Part shown: positions 16,156 through 24,917 of the stretch, piece after piece
How positions within the stretch are numbered: position 1 is the first letter of the stretch
How the letters are laid out: every line of letters begins with the position of its first letter
Assembly: GCA_040768665.1 (NCBI GenBank)
Contig: JAXGMN010000073.1
Location: 1 to 52,633, forward strand
Source of the DNA: JABWBD01 sp040768665
GTDB lineage: Bacteria > Planctomycetota > Planctomycetia > Pirellulales > Thermoguttaceae
Reading direction: 5' to 3'
DNA length: 52,633 bases
Made by a program: the position numbers and the translations under genes
Notes under the pieces: generated by a model
Seen by the model: only the letters and a program-made list of their open reading frames with translations
Told to the model about the DNA's origin: nothing
Database searches by the model: none

Positions 16156-17243
16156 GAGGACTGGCAGCGACAGCCGTGCTGATGGCCTGCGTCGTGACGG
16201 CCGGCGGTGGCGAGTGGAAGTCGGCCGTCGAGCCGCACCCGTTCCGATTCCCGGAGGACCACGCAGCACACGAGGACTACCGGATCGAGTGGTGGTATTA
16301 CACGGGAAACCTCGCCACGCCGGAAGGGCGCCGCTTGGGTTACCAGTTGACCTTCTTCCGCACGGGCGTCGTCTACAAGCCGGAGAACCCGTCACGCTGG
16401 ACCATCCGCGACCTTTACATGGCCCATTTCGCGATCTCCGACATCGAAGCCGAGGAGTTTCACTTCTTCGAGCGGGTGAACCGGCGCGGCATCGGCTTCG
16501 CCGGCGCCGAGACCGATTCCTACCACGTGTGGAACGGGGACTGGGAGGTTCGGCTCGATGGTGAGATACACCATCTCCTGGCCGAACAGGACGGCTGCCG
16601 GATCGAACTCGAGTTGAAGCCGACGAAGCCGCCGATTCTGCAAGGCAAGGCGGGCTTGAGCCAGAAAGGACCTTCCACCGGCAACGCGTCGCACTACTAT
16701 TCGTACACCCGCATGGAGACGACCGGCGTGCTGACCGTCGGCGGGCGCGACCTGGAGGTAGCCGGCACGAGTTGGTTGGACCACGAGTTCAGCACCAGTT
16801 TTCTCGAGGAAGGTCAGCAGGGCTGGGACTGGTTCGCCGTGCAACTCGACGACGGGCGCGAGTTGATGATCTACCAGATTCGCCGCGCCGACGGCACGGT
16901 GGACCCGCACAGTTCCGCAGCGCTGGTCGCTGCGGACGCCAGCGCCGTCCATCTCTCCAGGGATGAGTTTTCCCTGGTCCCCGGCAACCGCTGGCGGTCC
17001 GAGACGACCGGAGCGGCTTATCCTGTCCAGTGGCGGATCTCGATTCCGGGGCATGACATGAATCTGAATGTCCGTGCAGCGTTTTCCAAACAGGAAATGA
17101 ACACAACGGGGAGCACGGGACTGACGTACTGGGAAGGAGCGGTGGTGATCGACGGCCGGTCCGGCGGTGAACCGGTCCGCGGACGAGGGTACCTGGAAAT
17201 GACCGGCTATGCGGGGAAGAGCCTCGGACGGGTATTCCGTTAG
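16152..17243 (+). CDS. AttH/CrtC lipocalin-like secreted protein
   Basis: 363 aa with a signal peptide (MRGLAATAVLMACVVTAG). The mature part starts with the family hallmark RIEWWYYTGNL (about residue 43 on) and contains LTFFRTGV and the WLDHEFS signature of AttH / carotenoid 1,2-hydratase-like lipocalins. It is probably an envelope lipid-binding partner of the ABC system; a CrtC enzyme role is unlikely without carotenoid genes nearby. The ATG at 16152 overlaps the permease stop in an ATGA quartet, so the three genes form one coupled operon. Its stop overlaps that of the convergent methyltransferase by a few bases. Confidence 0.9.
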   Translation: MRGLAATAVLMACVVTAGGGEWKSAVEPHPFRFPEDHAAHEDYRIEWWYYTGNLATPEGRRLGYQLTFFRTGVVYKPENPSRWTIRDLYMAHFAISDIEAEEFHFFERVNRRGIGFAGAETDSYHVWNGDWEVRLDGEIHHLLAEQDGCRIELELKPTKPPILQGKAGLSQKGPSTGNASHYYSYTRMETTGVLTVGGRDLEVAGTSWLDHEFSTSFLEEGQQGWDWFAVQLDDGRELMIYQIRRADGTVDPHSSAALVAADASAVHLSRDEFSLVPGNRWRSETTGAAYPVQWRISIPGHDMNLNVRAAFSKQEMNTTGSTGLTYWEGAVVIDGRSGGEPVRGRGYLEMTGYAGKSLGRVFR

Positions 17244-19450
17244 GTTCGGTCGCTCGCTCGTGAATAGAGTTGGTCGACGATCTCGTCGATTCGCCGGTCG
17301 ATTTCCTCGGCTTCCGACCGAGTCGCCCGGTCCGGGCCGGCCGCGGCCCCGTTGCGAATGACCCGGTTCAGATCGAGCAGACGGCTCACGAGTTCGACGA
17401 TTTCCTCGTGGCGCTCTGCTTCGAGGGTATTGGAGAAATCGATGCGGCGAACCGGGGCGCGGGCGAGAACGCGGCCGTTGATTTCCAGACCTACGCCGCG
17501 GCGTTTCGCATGGCGGCGGAACCAATCCCAGAGAAGACGGCTGTTCAGAACGGCCGCGAAGTAGTGGAGATGTTCGGCGAGGTTCGCATCCGGAACGAAG
17601 ACATTGACGCTGAAGGGAACATAGACCGCGCCGGTCGAGGGGACGAAAGCGGGGCGGCGCGCCATCTGCAAGGCAACAATCTTGTCGGATTCCCACAGGC
17701 TTTCGTCCCTGGGCCAGTGCAGGCGCCACCACGGCCGGTGTCCCGCGCGGGTCTCGCGGCGTTCCTCCATGATCGGGCGAAATCGGGAGAGATGCGCCGC
17801 GAGCCGCGGATGGCGGTCGAGATCCGGCCAGGTTTCCTCGGTCGAATAGATCAGCCGCAGCGATGGTTGTTCCGCGATGAAGTACCGGTCGAGATCGCAG
17901 AGGTCGTGATAAGGCCGAAGGAGTTGACGCTCTGCCACGGGCAGCTCAAGGCGAGCCAGTTCGTCGGGCGTCAGCGCAAACACACCCTCCCCGACCGTCC
18001 AGCGGCCGCCGTGGCGAGTGTTGGCCGACGCCGTCACCGAAGCCGGGTTCTCGGCGATACCCTGGCGCACGCGGCCCAATCGGCCCAGCGGTGTTCCCGC
18101 GTCGAACTTCGCGAGCAAGGCACCGTCGACGGGCTCCAGATCGATCCTCCCGTCGCGAAACAGTTCGTCCGGCCCCTTCCGATAGACTTCCAGGCAGGTA
18201 GAATCGGCAAGGACCGTCTCGGCGTCGACCTCAAGCCCGGGCCGCGGACGCTTCACCGTAACCGGCTCATCGCGCGGTCCCCGCGTGAGCGAGAGAATCA
18301 TGTGCCGGCCGGCGACGCCGTCGAAAACCCTCGCGTTGCCGAAGAGCAAGAGTTCATCGATGCGGGCGGCTTGCCGCAGCGCGGCGATCAGCTTCTCCGC
18401 TCCGCGGCTGCCCGTCCAGTAGGAATTGACAATGAATGCCAGCCGTCCCTCGGATTTGAGCAGTTCCAGCCCGCGATGGACGAAGTAGTGCCAGTAGTCC
18501 ATCCGCGCCGAGCGAAATCGTCCCAGGGAACCGGCGAGAACGCGGTCGAACAAGTCCTTCGAGTTAAGCTCCCGGCGATAGGGCGGATTGCCGACGACGA
18601 AGTCGAATTCGGATCGGCCGTCGTAGCGGTTGTCGAGCAACACGTCCCCGCAGTGCACGTTGGCTCGCAGTACGGCTGCAAGTTCCGCCTCTTCTTCTGC
18701 CGAGCGGATTGCCGGACGCAGTTCGAGCCACAGAGAGCGACGCGCCACGGCGATCGCTTCCCGGTCGAGATCGACTCCGTGGATCAGCCGAGCCGTCGTG
18801 AGGGCCGCAGACGGCAGCCTCCGTGCAAGGGACCACGACCAATGGCGCCGACAGGCGGAGATCAAGAAGGAGCCGCAGCCGCAGGCGGGGTCGATCAGGC
18901 GCAAGTTTCCGGAAGGCGGGCTTGACGGCCGCGCGTCAAGGCGTCGCCCGAGCGTGTTGTCGACGATGTAGTCGGCGACGAAACGAGGGGTATAGAAGAC
19001 GCCCGATCCCTTTCTCCCGGCCGGACTGCCGGCAGCCTGGAGCGGATGCGACTCGTTGATGAGACGGACTGCGAGCAACTGCTGGTGAATCGCTCCCAAC
19101 AGTTCGATCGGCGGATCGCCGCTGCCAGCGGCGAGAAGCCGGTCGTCCAGTTCCGACCGGATCGTGCGGCAAACGTCGCGAAGAGATTCGCAAAGCCTGG
19201 CGTCTTGTCCCGGCAAACGGAGATCCGAGGAAAGCTCCGCCTCGGCGGTGCGTCCGGACAGTCCTCGGCTTTCGCACAGCGATGCGAAGATGAGACGCTG
19301 AAGCTGATCGCGTGCGGCAATCTCCAATGCCTCGGTGTCGAGTTCCGGCCGGCGAGAGGCGATTTCCCGGGCGAGGCGAAGCCACCAGTCGATCACCTGC
19401 TTGCGGTGGCGTAACCGTTCACGGGGCGGAAGAGAAGGGGACAGGTCCAT
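17240..19450 (-). CDS. Solitary N6-adenine DNA methyltransferase (Eco57I/TaqI-like)
   Basis: A class I, gamma-type adenine methyltransferase. Motif X is GVFYTPRFVADYIV, motif I is DPACGCGSF (a Cys replaces the usual Ser/Thr), and the catalytic motif IV is NPPY. A C-terminal TaqI-like target-recognition region follows. About 150 helical N-terminal residues precede the catalytic domain; no PD-(D/E)xK nuclease signature is visible and no restriction gene is adjacent. The start is ambiguous. TTG 19477 and ATG 19450 both lie inside a palindromic repeat, and GTG 19396 is the first start outside it. None has a good ribosome site. From ATG 19450 the protein is 736 aa, its first 12-13 residues repeat-derived. 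Confidence 0.85.
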   Translation of the reverse strand: MDLSPSLPPRERLRHRKQVIDWWLRLAREIASRRPELDTEALEIAARDQLQRLIFASLCESRGLSGRTAEAELSSDLRLPGQDARLCESLRDVCRTIRSELDDRLLAAGSGDPPIELLGAIHQQLLAVRLINESHPLQAAGSPAGRKGSGVFYTPRFVADYIVDNTLGRRLDARPSSPPSGNLRLIDPACGCGSFLISACRRHWSWSLARRLPSAALTTARLIHGVDLDREAIAVARRSLWLELRPAIRSAEEEAELAAVLRANVHCGDVLLDNRYDGRSEFDFVVGNPPYRRELNSKDLFDRVLAGSLGRFRSARMDYWHYFVHRGLELLKSEGRLAFIVNSYWTGSRGAEKLIAALRQAARIDELLLFGNARVFDGVAGRHMILSLTRGPRDEPVTVKRPRPGLEVDAETVLADSTCLEVYRKGPDELFRDGRIDLEPVDGALLAKFDAGTPLGRLGRVRQGIAENPASVTASANTRHGGRWTVGEGVFALTPDELARLELPVAERQLLRPYHDLCDLDRYFIAEQPSLRLIYSTEETWPDLDRHPRLAAHLSRFRPIMEERRETRAGHRPWWRLHWPRDESLWESDKIVALQMARRPAFVPSTGAVYVPFSVNVFVPDANLAEHLHYFAAVLNSRLLWDWFRRHAKRRGVGLEINGRVLARAPVRRIDFSNTLEAERHEEIVELVSRLLDLNRVIRNGAAAGPDRATRSEAEEIDRRIDEIVDQLYSRASDRT

Positions 19451-19532
19451 GTTTTCGGTCACTGGTTTTGGAGCCAAAATGCATCAACCGGCCGAAAAAT
19501 GGACCAGTCCCCGGCCGCCCGTGAACGGTTAC
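19411..19532 (+). repeat. Type-1 palindromic repeat, copy C
   Basis: 122 bp with perfect outer arms GTAACCGTTCAC and GTGAACGGTTAC and the core GGGGACAGGTCCATG / ATGGACCAGTCCCC. It overlaps the 5' end of the methyltransferase frame on the minus strand. Confidence 0.9.
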
Positions 19533-19617
19533 GCGGTGTCGAGAGAGTCTTTTCGGCATGCCTTCCTCAATATTACCCCGGCATCGTTGTTCCGCACACG
19601 AAGGCTCATCCACCTGA

Positions 19618-20628
19618 TTATGAATCGACGTGAGGAACTTCCGTGCCGGGGTAAACCGCGAGACTCGGAGCCTCGTTCGTCTTGCGATTCAAGGCCCAAC
19701 GGCGGAACTCCGCATCGACTTGCTGCCAGGTGCGACCGCCGAAGAGCGACAGGATCTTGGTTCCTTGCCGATCCGTTTTGCTTTCTTGACGCACCCGTCG
19801 ATAAGCGTCGTCGAGCAGACCTCGCTCCTGCAGGAAGAGGCAAAAATAGCGGGCCTGGGCATAACTCAAGCCGATCGGCTGCCGCCGGAAACCGCCTGCC
19901 TCGACCAGGGTGTCCAGAGGCTGCAGGCATCGCCGACGGATCGCCTCCTGGAGAACGTCCAGACGCCAGTTGTCGCGGCCGACCGGCACGCCGCCCCGCA
20001 CCTCGCTTTCTTCATGGAGCGAAGCCAGACCTTCTTCGAACCATTCCGGAAGGCGTGCAGACTCGAAAGCGAGAATCGCGTGGGTCAACTCGTGCAGCAG
20101 GCCGCTTGTGCCGCGTGCCCGATTGACGAGGATCGTTCGCAAATGAGGCCGGTAGTAGCCGTACGAAGACCGCGGCGGCTCTCCGAAGAGCCGCCGGGCA
20201 AATCGGTCATAGCTTGCTTCATCGCGAGCCAGGATGATCACGGTCGGCGCGTCGGGCGGACCGCTCAGGTACTGCTGCGTGATCGCGCGTGCGGCCGGAG
20301 CGACCGTGGCTCGGTAAATGCGGTGGAGTTCTTCGCCTGCAAGGTCGCCGCCGATCACGTACGGCGGATGAACGACAACGCAGGCGTCGGGGCCCAATTG
20401 CCTGGACAGCCAGTCGGCCATCCCGAGGCACGCCCGCGACAGATCGATCGAATCCGTTTCTTGTTCGCCCGGTCGCGTCTCGGTGCGCGGCGACATCCGG
20501 TTTCCGGATGCATGCGTTCCGATCACGGCGGCGACAAACAGCATGCCAACGGCCGCCGGGATCGCTCCCCATGACGTTCCGCGGCCCCGTATGTCGTACC
20601 AACCGTTCCAACTACCGGTGCGCGCCAT
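19618..20628 (-). CDS. Membrane-anchored zinc metallopeptidase-like protein (peptidase MA-like)
   Basis: 336 aa. A short N-terminus precedes one membrane anchor (about 20-38, AIPAAVGMLFVAAVIG). The catalytic domain has the zinc motif HELTH (179-183) followed by EWFEEGLA (195-202), which provides the third ligand, as in gluzincin 'peptidase MA-like' and DUF1570-type proteins. The substrate is unknown. The ATG at 20628 overlaps the Nramp stop by one base (TGATG), so translation is probably coupled to the transporter. A much longer frame upstream is only antisense or alternate-frame coding of the Nramp gene. Confidence 0.85.
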   Translation of the reverse strand: MARTGSWNGWYDIRGRGTSWGAIPAAVGMLFVAAVIGTHASGNRMSPRTETRPGEQETDSIDLSRACLGMADWLSRQLGPDACVVVHPPYVIGGDLAGEELHRIYRATVAPAARAITQQYLSGPPDAPTVIILARDEASYDRFARRLFGEPPRSSYGYYRPHLRTILVNRARGTSGLLHELTHAILAFESARLPEWFEEGLASLHEESEVRGGVPVGRDNWRLDVLQEAIRRRCLQPLDTLVEAGGFRRQPIGLSYAQARYFCLFLQERGLLDDAYRRVRQESKTDRQGTKILSLFGGRTWQQVDAEFRRWALNRKTNEAPSLAVYPGTEVPHVDS

Positions 20629-22196
20629 CAGACGAGCCGTTCCAGGGTGGGAAAGAGCAGTGTCAGGGCCGTCCAGCCTCCGGCCACCAGCATTCCGAGG
20701 GCGGAGAGCCACAGCAGCCCGTCCCAGAGCCGGCCCGGGCAGATCCTGGCGTCGCAGCGGCGGTAGCGGAAATAGAGGGTCGCGCCGGCCAGCATCGGGA
20801 GCATGATGGCTTGGGCGACGCCGCTGGCCAGGATCAGCCGATCGGGCAAGGGAATGCAGACCCAGGAGAAGAACGAGAAGGCCGGGATGATCACGCACAT
20901 TGCCCGGACCCACCAGATCCGTTCCGGGTCGGCCTTGGCACCGAGCCGGAACACGCGGATGGCGTCGGCCGACACGCGCGCGTGGCTCGCGCTGGCCACG
21001 AAGAACGTCGAGTACAGCACGGCAAACGCGCCGAGGAGGAAGAGCCAGCCGGCCCAGGCGCCGAATACCGGCACGTACATCTCGCCCAGCGAGCGGACCA
21101 TCTGGTTTCCGCTCGGGTCGAGTCCTGCGCGGTGGAGCACCGAAGCGCCCAGCAGATAAAAGGCGACGGTCGCGAACGTGTAGACGGCCATCGAAACCAT
21201 GGCATCCCACCGCATCACCCGCATCCAACCTCGTGCCCGCTCGGCCCACTGGGGCGACGGGTCGCGGGGCCCGGTGAAGCGGCCGTACCCTTTTTCCAGG
21301 CACCAGTACGGGTAGGCGATCAACTCATTGGTGCCGACGCCGATGATCCCGAACGTGGCCAGCCCGGTCGCCAACGGCGACCTGGCCAATCGCTCGGCGA
21401 AAGGCGGCAAGCGGAAGCTCAGCCCGTTGCCCAGATCGTTCCAGGTGACGGCCCATTCGGCGTGGCTCTGCAGGGCCAGGAGATTCAGGATCGTCACCAG
21501 CGTGAAGCCGGCGACGAGAATCGTGGCGACGGTCTGGACCAGGCCGTATCGGCCGTTGACCAACAGCGCGATGGTCACCAGCGTGCAGATAGCGGCCCAG
21601 CAGAAGTCGTCGGCGGTCCGTCGCGCCGGCCGCGGCTCGGCGAGCTCGGCGGCGATCCGTCGCTCGATATCCTCGGCAACGGCCTGTCGCACGTTCGGAT
21701 TGTCGCCGGCCAGCGCGGGCGACTCCTCTTGCCTCAGCCGCCGGCGAAGGGAGTCGGCCTGTTCGTCCCAGGCGTCCTGGTCATCGAGCAGCCGGTTGAA
21801 GTCGCCCGTGATCGGAACCGTCATCGCCAGCGACTGGCCAACGCCACCGACGATGCCTCCGAGCTGACCGAGGCTGATCACGAACATCACCAGCCAGTAC
21901 CACAGAATCCAGTTCACCCGCAGCCGAGGGCCCGGGACTTCATCGAGTGCGGCGATGGTGGTCGTGCCGGAGGAGATCGCATAGCGGCCGAATTCCACCT
22001 GGACGAAGACTTTGATGACGCATCCGACGATGATCAGCCATAGCAGCCAGTACCCGGCCTGGGCGCCCGTTTTCGGGGTGGTGATCAACTCGCCGGAGCC
22101 GACGATCGCACCGGCAATGATCAACCCGGGACCGAGCTGCCGCAGGATGCCGGAGATGGTCCGCGGGGGCGACTGGATGTCGGGCGAGCTGCTCAT
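20628..22196 (-). CDS. Nramp-family divalent metal ion transporter
   Basis: 522 aa with about 11 hydrophobic segments. The first carries the conserved Nramp start GPGLIIAGAIVGSGELI, where family members usually have a DPGN motif; the Asp-Asn metal ligands are not present in that form, so substrate preference may differ from Mn/Fe. A long hydrophilic insert of about 80 residues (about 125-205) is charged (QDAWDEQADSLRRRLRQEE) and unusual for bacterial MntH. ATG 22196 has GAGG about 10 nt upstream. The downstream metallopeptidase starts on the stop codon. Confidence 0.85.
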   Translation of the reverse strand: MSSSPDIQSPPRTISGILRQLGPGLIIAGAIVGSGELITTPKTGAQAGYWLLWLIIVGCVIKVFVQVEFGRYAISSGTTTIAALDEVPGPRLRVNWILWYWLVMFVISLGQLGGIVGGVGQSLAMTVPITGDFNRLLDDQDAWDEQADSLRRRLRQEESPALAGDNPNVRQAVAEDIERRIAAELAEPRPARRTADDFCWAAICTLVTIALLVNGRYGLVQTVATILVAGFTLVTILNLLALQSHAEWAVTWNDLGNGLSFRLPPFAERLARSPLATGLATFGIIGVGTNELIAYPYWCLEKGYGRFTGPRDPSPQWAERARGWMRVMRWDAMVSMAVYTFATVAFYLLGASVLHRAGLDPSGNQMVRSLGEMYVPVFGAWAGWLFLLGAFAVLYSTFFVASASHARVSADAIRVFRLGAKADPERIWWVRAMCVIIPAFSFFSWVCIPLPDRLILASGVAQAIMLPMLAGATLYFRYRRCDARICPGRLWDGLLWLSALGMLVAGGWTALTLLFPTLERLV

Positions 22197-22224
22197 CCGT
22201 GGTCTGCCTCGTGTTGATTGGCTT

Positions 22225-22398
22225 CAGGTCCCGCTCGGCAAGCGGGACGTACAGGGCGAGGTTATTGGTCGGGCAAAGCTGTTACACGATTCCAGGTCCC
22301 GCTCGGCAAGTCTCGGCAAGCGGGACCTACAGGGCGAGGTCGTTCGTCGGGCAAGGCCGATGGACGATTCCAGGTCCCGCTCGGCAAGCGGGACGTAC
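22225..22398. repeat. Tandem array of a 24-bp hairpin within a repeating unit of about 70-80 bp
   Basis: Three copies of the palindrome AGGTCCCGCTCGGCAAGCGG plus GACNT occur at 22226-22250, 22294-22328 and 22372-22397. They are joined by related spacers (ACAGGGCGAGGT, GTCGGGCAA). The middle copy carries an extra 10-bp duplication in the loop. The same palindrome with reversed loop is seen at 39198-39222, and a half copy at about 24677. Confidence 0.8.
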
Positions 22399-22453
22399 AG
22401 GGGATTGTGCTCGATTGGAGAATTCGGGGCAAGGAGCAGGCCCAAAGATGCAA

Positions 22454-22488
22454 CAACGCCCTGGAAGTCGCCTGACTCCAGGGCGTTG
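22454..22488 (-). terminator. Terminator-like hairpin downstream of the lipoprotein gene
   Basis: A perfect 12-bp stem (CAACGCCCTGGA / TCCAGGGCGTTG) with an 11-nt loop, followed on the minus strand by TTGCATCTTT, which is only weakly T-rich. It lies 50 nt after the stop of the lipoprotein gene. Confidence 0.6.
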
Positions 22489-22537
22489 CCGGCCAAGCCT
22501 CTCTGATGTCCCGGATTGGAGAAAACGAGATGAGGAC

Positions 22538-23083
22538 CTATCGCGGACGCCTCAGGTTGACCTTGCGTGCGTTCCAGCCGGACGAACTTGCCGAGCGGGC
22601 CGCGACGCGTGCGGGGGGCTCTTCGGACTGCACCTGCGGCTCGGTTTCCGCCTGCGACTCGGCTTCCACGTGCGGCTTGCTGCTGCCATCCTCCACCTTC
22701 CGGTCCGTCACCGAAATGATGCTCTCGCGGGGGATTCCCGGGAAGGATTTTGTTACCTCATTGCTGGGCGAGGGGCTTGGAACCCGCGGGCCGGCAGGGG
22801 CGGGCGGGGCTGTCTGCGGCTCGGGTTGCGGCAGAGCGGGAGTCGGCGTCAGTTCGTCCTCCAGGAACTCCCCTTCCATACCCGGTTCCATCATCGGGCC
22901 GGGGTAGGCTGCGCCGTGCTGCCCGGCCAGGATGGAGCCCGCCCGAGTGCCGGGCTGGCAGTTGTCGCCGCAAAGCGATCCGAAGGTCGGGCCGCACTCA
23001 TCGTAAGGATGGGCACACATCGCACAGCCACAGGTCAGGACTAGGAGGCCGAGGGGGATCCATGCGGTCAGGAGACGGGGCAT
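22538..23083 (-). CDS. Small Cys- and Pro-rich putative lipoprotein
   Basis: 181 aa from ATG 23083, with AGAGG 8 nt upstream. A hydrophobic signal ends in a Cys-rich stretch (LLVLTCGCAMCAH) that could be a lipobox. A short conserved-looking segment, CGPTFGSLCGDNCQPGTRAGS, is reminiscent of small planctomycete exported proteins with paired Cys. A long Pro/Glu-rich low-complexity linker and a basic C-terminus (NARKVNLRRPR) follow. Function unknown. It is divergent from the glycosyltransferase gene, with about 120 bp for both promoters. Confidence 0.75.
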   Translation of the reverse strand: MPRLLTAWIPLGLLVLTCGCAMCAHPYDECGPTFGSLCGDNCQPGTRAGSILAGQHGAAYPGPMMEPGMEGEFLEDELTPTPALPQPEPQTAPPAPAGPRVPSPSPSNEVTKSFPGIPRESIISVTDRKVEDGSSKPHVEAESQAETEPQVQSEEPPARVAARSASSSGWNARKVNLRRPR

Positions 23084-23202
23084 TGCGACAACCTCTCTGT
23101 GGGAAAACGGAGTGCAGCGGTATATTCGGCCAAATAGCTTCTCCAACCCGCATCTTTTTTGTGTCCGGCTGCGAAAATTTTGACGATTGTAGGGATTCTG
23201 CG

Positions 23203-24678
23203 GTGCCAGGCATTCTCTCCCTCTCTCAAGTTCGCCAGATTGCCGGCCGTGCGCCGCAGCCGATTCTTTGGTTGGTGATCTTTGCGGTGTTGGTGCGGCT
23301 GCCGGGGATTAACCGCCCGTTGGTGGGCAATTTTGCCACGCGGAATGTTGTCTCGGCGATGGTTGCCAGGAATTGGGCGGAGGGGCGAGCGAGCCTCTGG
23401 TATCCGACGCTCGATTGCCTGGGCGGCGGTGGGCGGCAATGGATTCTGCTCGAGTTCCCCGCTTCGACGTACATTACCGGACTATTGTGGAGGTGGTTTG
23501 GGGGTTCGCTCGACGCTTGGGGGAGGGCAACCTCCATCGGTCTCATTGCCGGCTCGGTGGCTGTGATTTACCGGCTGGTCCGCCGCCGCCACGGCGGAGC
23601 TGCCGCCATGGGAGCCGCGTTCGCCCTGGCGGTCTCGCCGGTGAGTATCGTTTTCGGGCAGAGCTTCATGCTCGAGCCGTCGTTGGTCTTCTACAGCGTT
23701 GCCGCGTTCTACGCCCAGGACCGCTGGCTGGCCGGCGGCCGGGCGGGTTGGCTCGTGGTGGCGGCCGCGTGCGCCGGCCTGGCAATGCTCACCAAGATCT
23801 ACATGCTCGTTCTGCTGCTGCCGCTCGCGGTGGAAGCCGGCCGTGCGCGGCGGCATCGGCGGCGGCCGGCGGCCTTGGTGGCCCTTGCGGTCGCGGTCGT
23901 GCCGGCAGCCGGTTGGTATGGCCATGCAGCGCGGACGTCGGCACCGGACGGTCCTCATGCCGAACGGGTGTTCTATTCGGTCCGCCAGAGTGCCGACGTC
24001 CACCGCCCACCGCACCCGCTGTTGACCAGTCCTGACTTCTACCGCCAGTTGCTCGACGACCTGGCCACCGTCGTCCTGACGCCGGTGGCGTTCACGATCG
24101 CACTGGCCGGTCTTATGGACCGCCGTCGGCGACGGTACGTGCCGTGGCTGGCGGCCACGGCTTTGTTGATTGCCGGCCTGCCGTTGAAGTTCTACGAGAT
24201 GAACTACTACTGGCTGCCGGCCCTTCCGGTGCTGTGTATCTTGGCGGGCCTGGGTTGGCGGCAGGTCGATCGGAGGATGCGTCCTCGGCGGGCTGCTGTG
24301 GCAGTGCTTGCGCTGACGGTCCTGGCGTTTTCGCTTCGGTATGCGGTGAAGCCGGCCTTCGTGACGCCCGCGGAGGATCGGGCCGTGGTTGCCGCGGGCC
24401 GCGCGGTGCAGCAACTGGCCGGTCCGGAGGAGCCGGTTGTGACGATGCATGGCAGCACGATCGATCTGCTGTACTATTGCGACCGCCCCGGCTGGGCGGT
24501 GCCGCCGGATGCGGCGGATCTGGAAGCGAAACTGGCGGGCTTTCGGGAGCAAGGGGCGAGGTGGCTTGCATACGTTGCGACGGGGCATTCCGCGCCTGAG
24601 GTGGTTGGCAGGTTGCCGGTTGTCCGCCAGGGCGATGGATATGCCATCCATGCGCTCGGCGAGGTGCGTCGCAAGTAG
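23203..24678 (+). CDS. Integral-membrane glycosyltransferase, ArnT/PMT (GT39/GT83)-like
   Basis: 491 aa from GTG 23203, preceded by AGGGA at 8 nt. About ten to eleven hydrophobic segments span 15-420, and a hydrophilic C-terminal domain of about 90 residues follows. The layout, with a first external loop holding LVGNFATRNVVSAMVARNWAEG and YPTLD, matches planctomycete members of the dolichyl-/undecaprenyl-phosphate sugar transferase group. The usual acidic DE pair right after helix 1 is not obvious; the Asp of YPTLD may replace it. It probably transfers a lipid-linked sugar outside the cytoplasmic membrane. Longer upstream frames are out-of-gene sequence antisense to the lipoprotein. Confidence 0.8.
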   Translation: MPGILSLSQVRQIAGRAPQPILWLVIFAVLVRLPGINRPLVGNFATRNVVSAMVARNWAEGRASLWYPTLDCLGGGGRQWILLEFPASTYITGLLWRWFGGSLDAWGRATSIGLIAGSVAVIYRLVRRRHGGAAAMGAAFALAVSPVSIVFGQSFMLEPSLVFYSVAAFYAQDRWLAGGRAGWLVVAAACAGLAMLTKIYMLVLLLPLAVEAGRARRHRRRPAALVALAVAVVPAAGWYGHAARTSAPDGPHAERVFYSVRQSADVHRPPHPLLTSPDFYRQLLDDLATVVLTPVAFTIALAGLMDRRRRRYVPWLAATALLIAGLPLKFYEMNYYWLPALPVLCILAGLGWRQVDRRMRPRRAAVAVLALTVLAFSLRYAVKPAFVTPAEDRAVVAAGRAVQQLAGPEEPVVTMHGSTIDLLYYCDRPGWAVPPDAADLEAKLAGFREQGARWLAYVATGHSAPEVVGRLPVVRQGDGYAIHALGEVRRK

Positions 24679-24712
24679 GTCCCGCTTGCCGAGCTTGCCG
24701 TTCTACACAAGT

Positions 24713-24850
24713 TAGCTAGCCGGTGAACCTCGTTCACCTGCCGGATGAACCGGCAGGGGTCTAGTGGAGGTGGATGGTCTTGGCAGCTAGCTGGGGAAAC
24801 CTCGTTCACCTGCCGGATGAACCGGCAGGGGTCCAATGCAGGTGGATGGT
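24713..24850. repeat. 72-bp tandem duplication containing a hairpin
   Basis: Two units with period 72 bp. Both contain ACCTCGTTCACCTGCCGGAT followed by GAACCGGCAGGGGTC (from 24727 and 24799), and both end in GGTGGATGGT. Each unit folds a CCTGCCGG / CCGGCAGG hairpin. The array sits between the glycosyltransferase stop and the flagellin terminator. Confidence 0.8.
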
Positions 24851-24853
24851 TAT

Positions 24854-24885
24854 GAAAAAGGCCCGTCCGACGGATCGGACGGGCC
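24854..24885 (-). terminator. Rho-independent terminator of the flagellin gene
   Basis: On the minus strand, GGCCCGTCCGATCCGTCGGACGGGCC-type stem sequence (10-bp stem, 24860-24885) is followed directly by TTTTTC. It lies 33 nt after the flagellin stop codon. Confidence 0.9.
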
Positions 24886-24917
24886 GGGGAGAATTTATCC
24901 TAACGGTTTTTTGCCGC

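Noticed and set aside
13123..16395. 1090-codon open frame on the minus strand opposite the permease
   Set aside because: Composition is Arg/His/Gln-rich with no domain signature; it is the antisense of a clear FtsX permease in GC-rich DNA.
20629..21303. Upstream extension of the metallopeptidase frame
   Set aside because: Arg-rich alternate phase of the Nramp gene; the real start overlaps the Nramp stop.
22225..22398. CRISPR-like array
   Set aside because: Only three units, repeats are self-palindromic, spacers are related to each other, and no cas gene is nearby.
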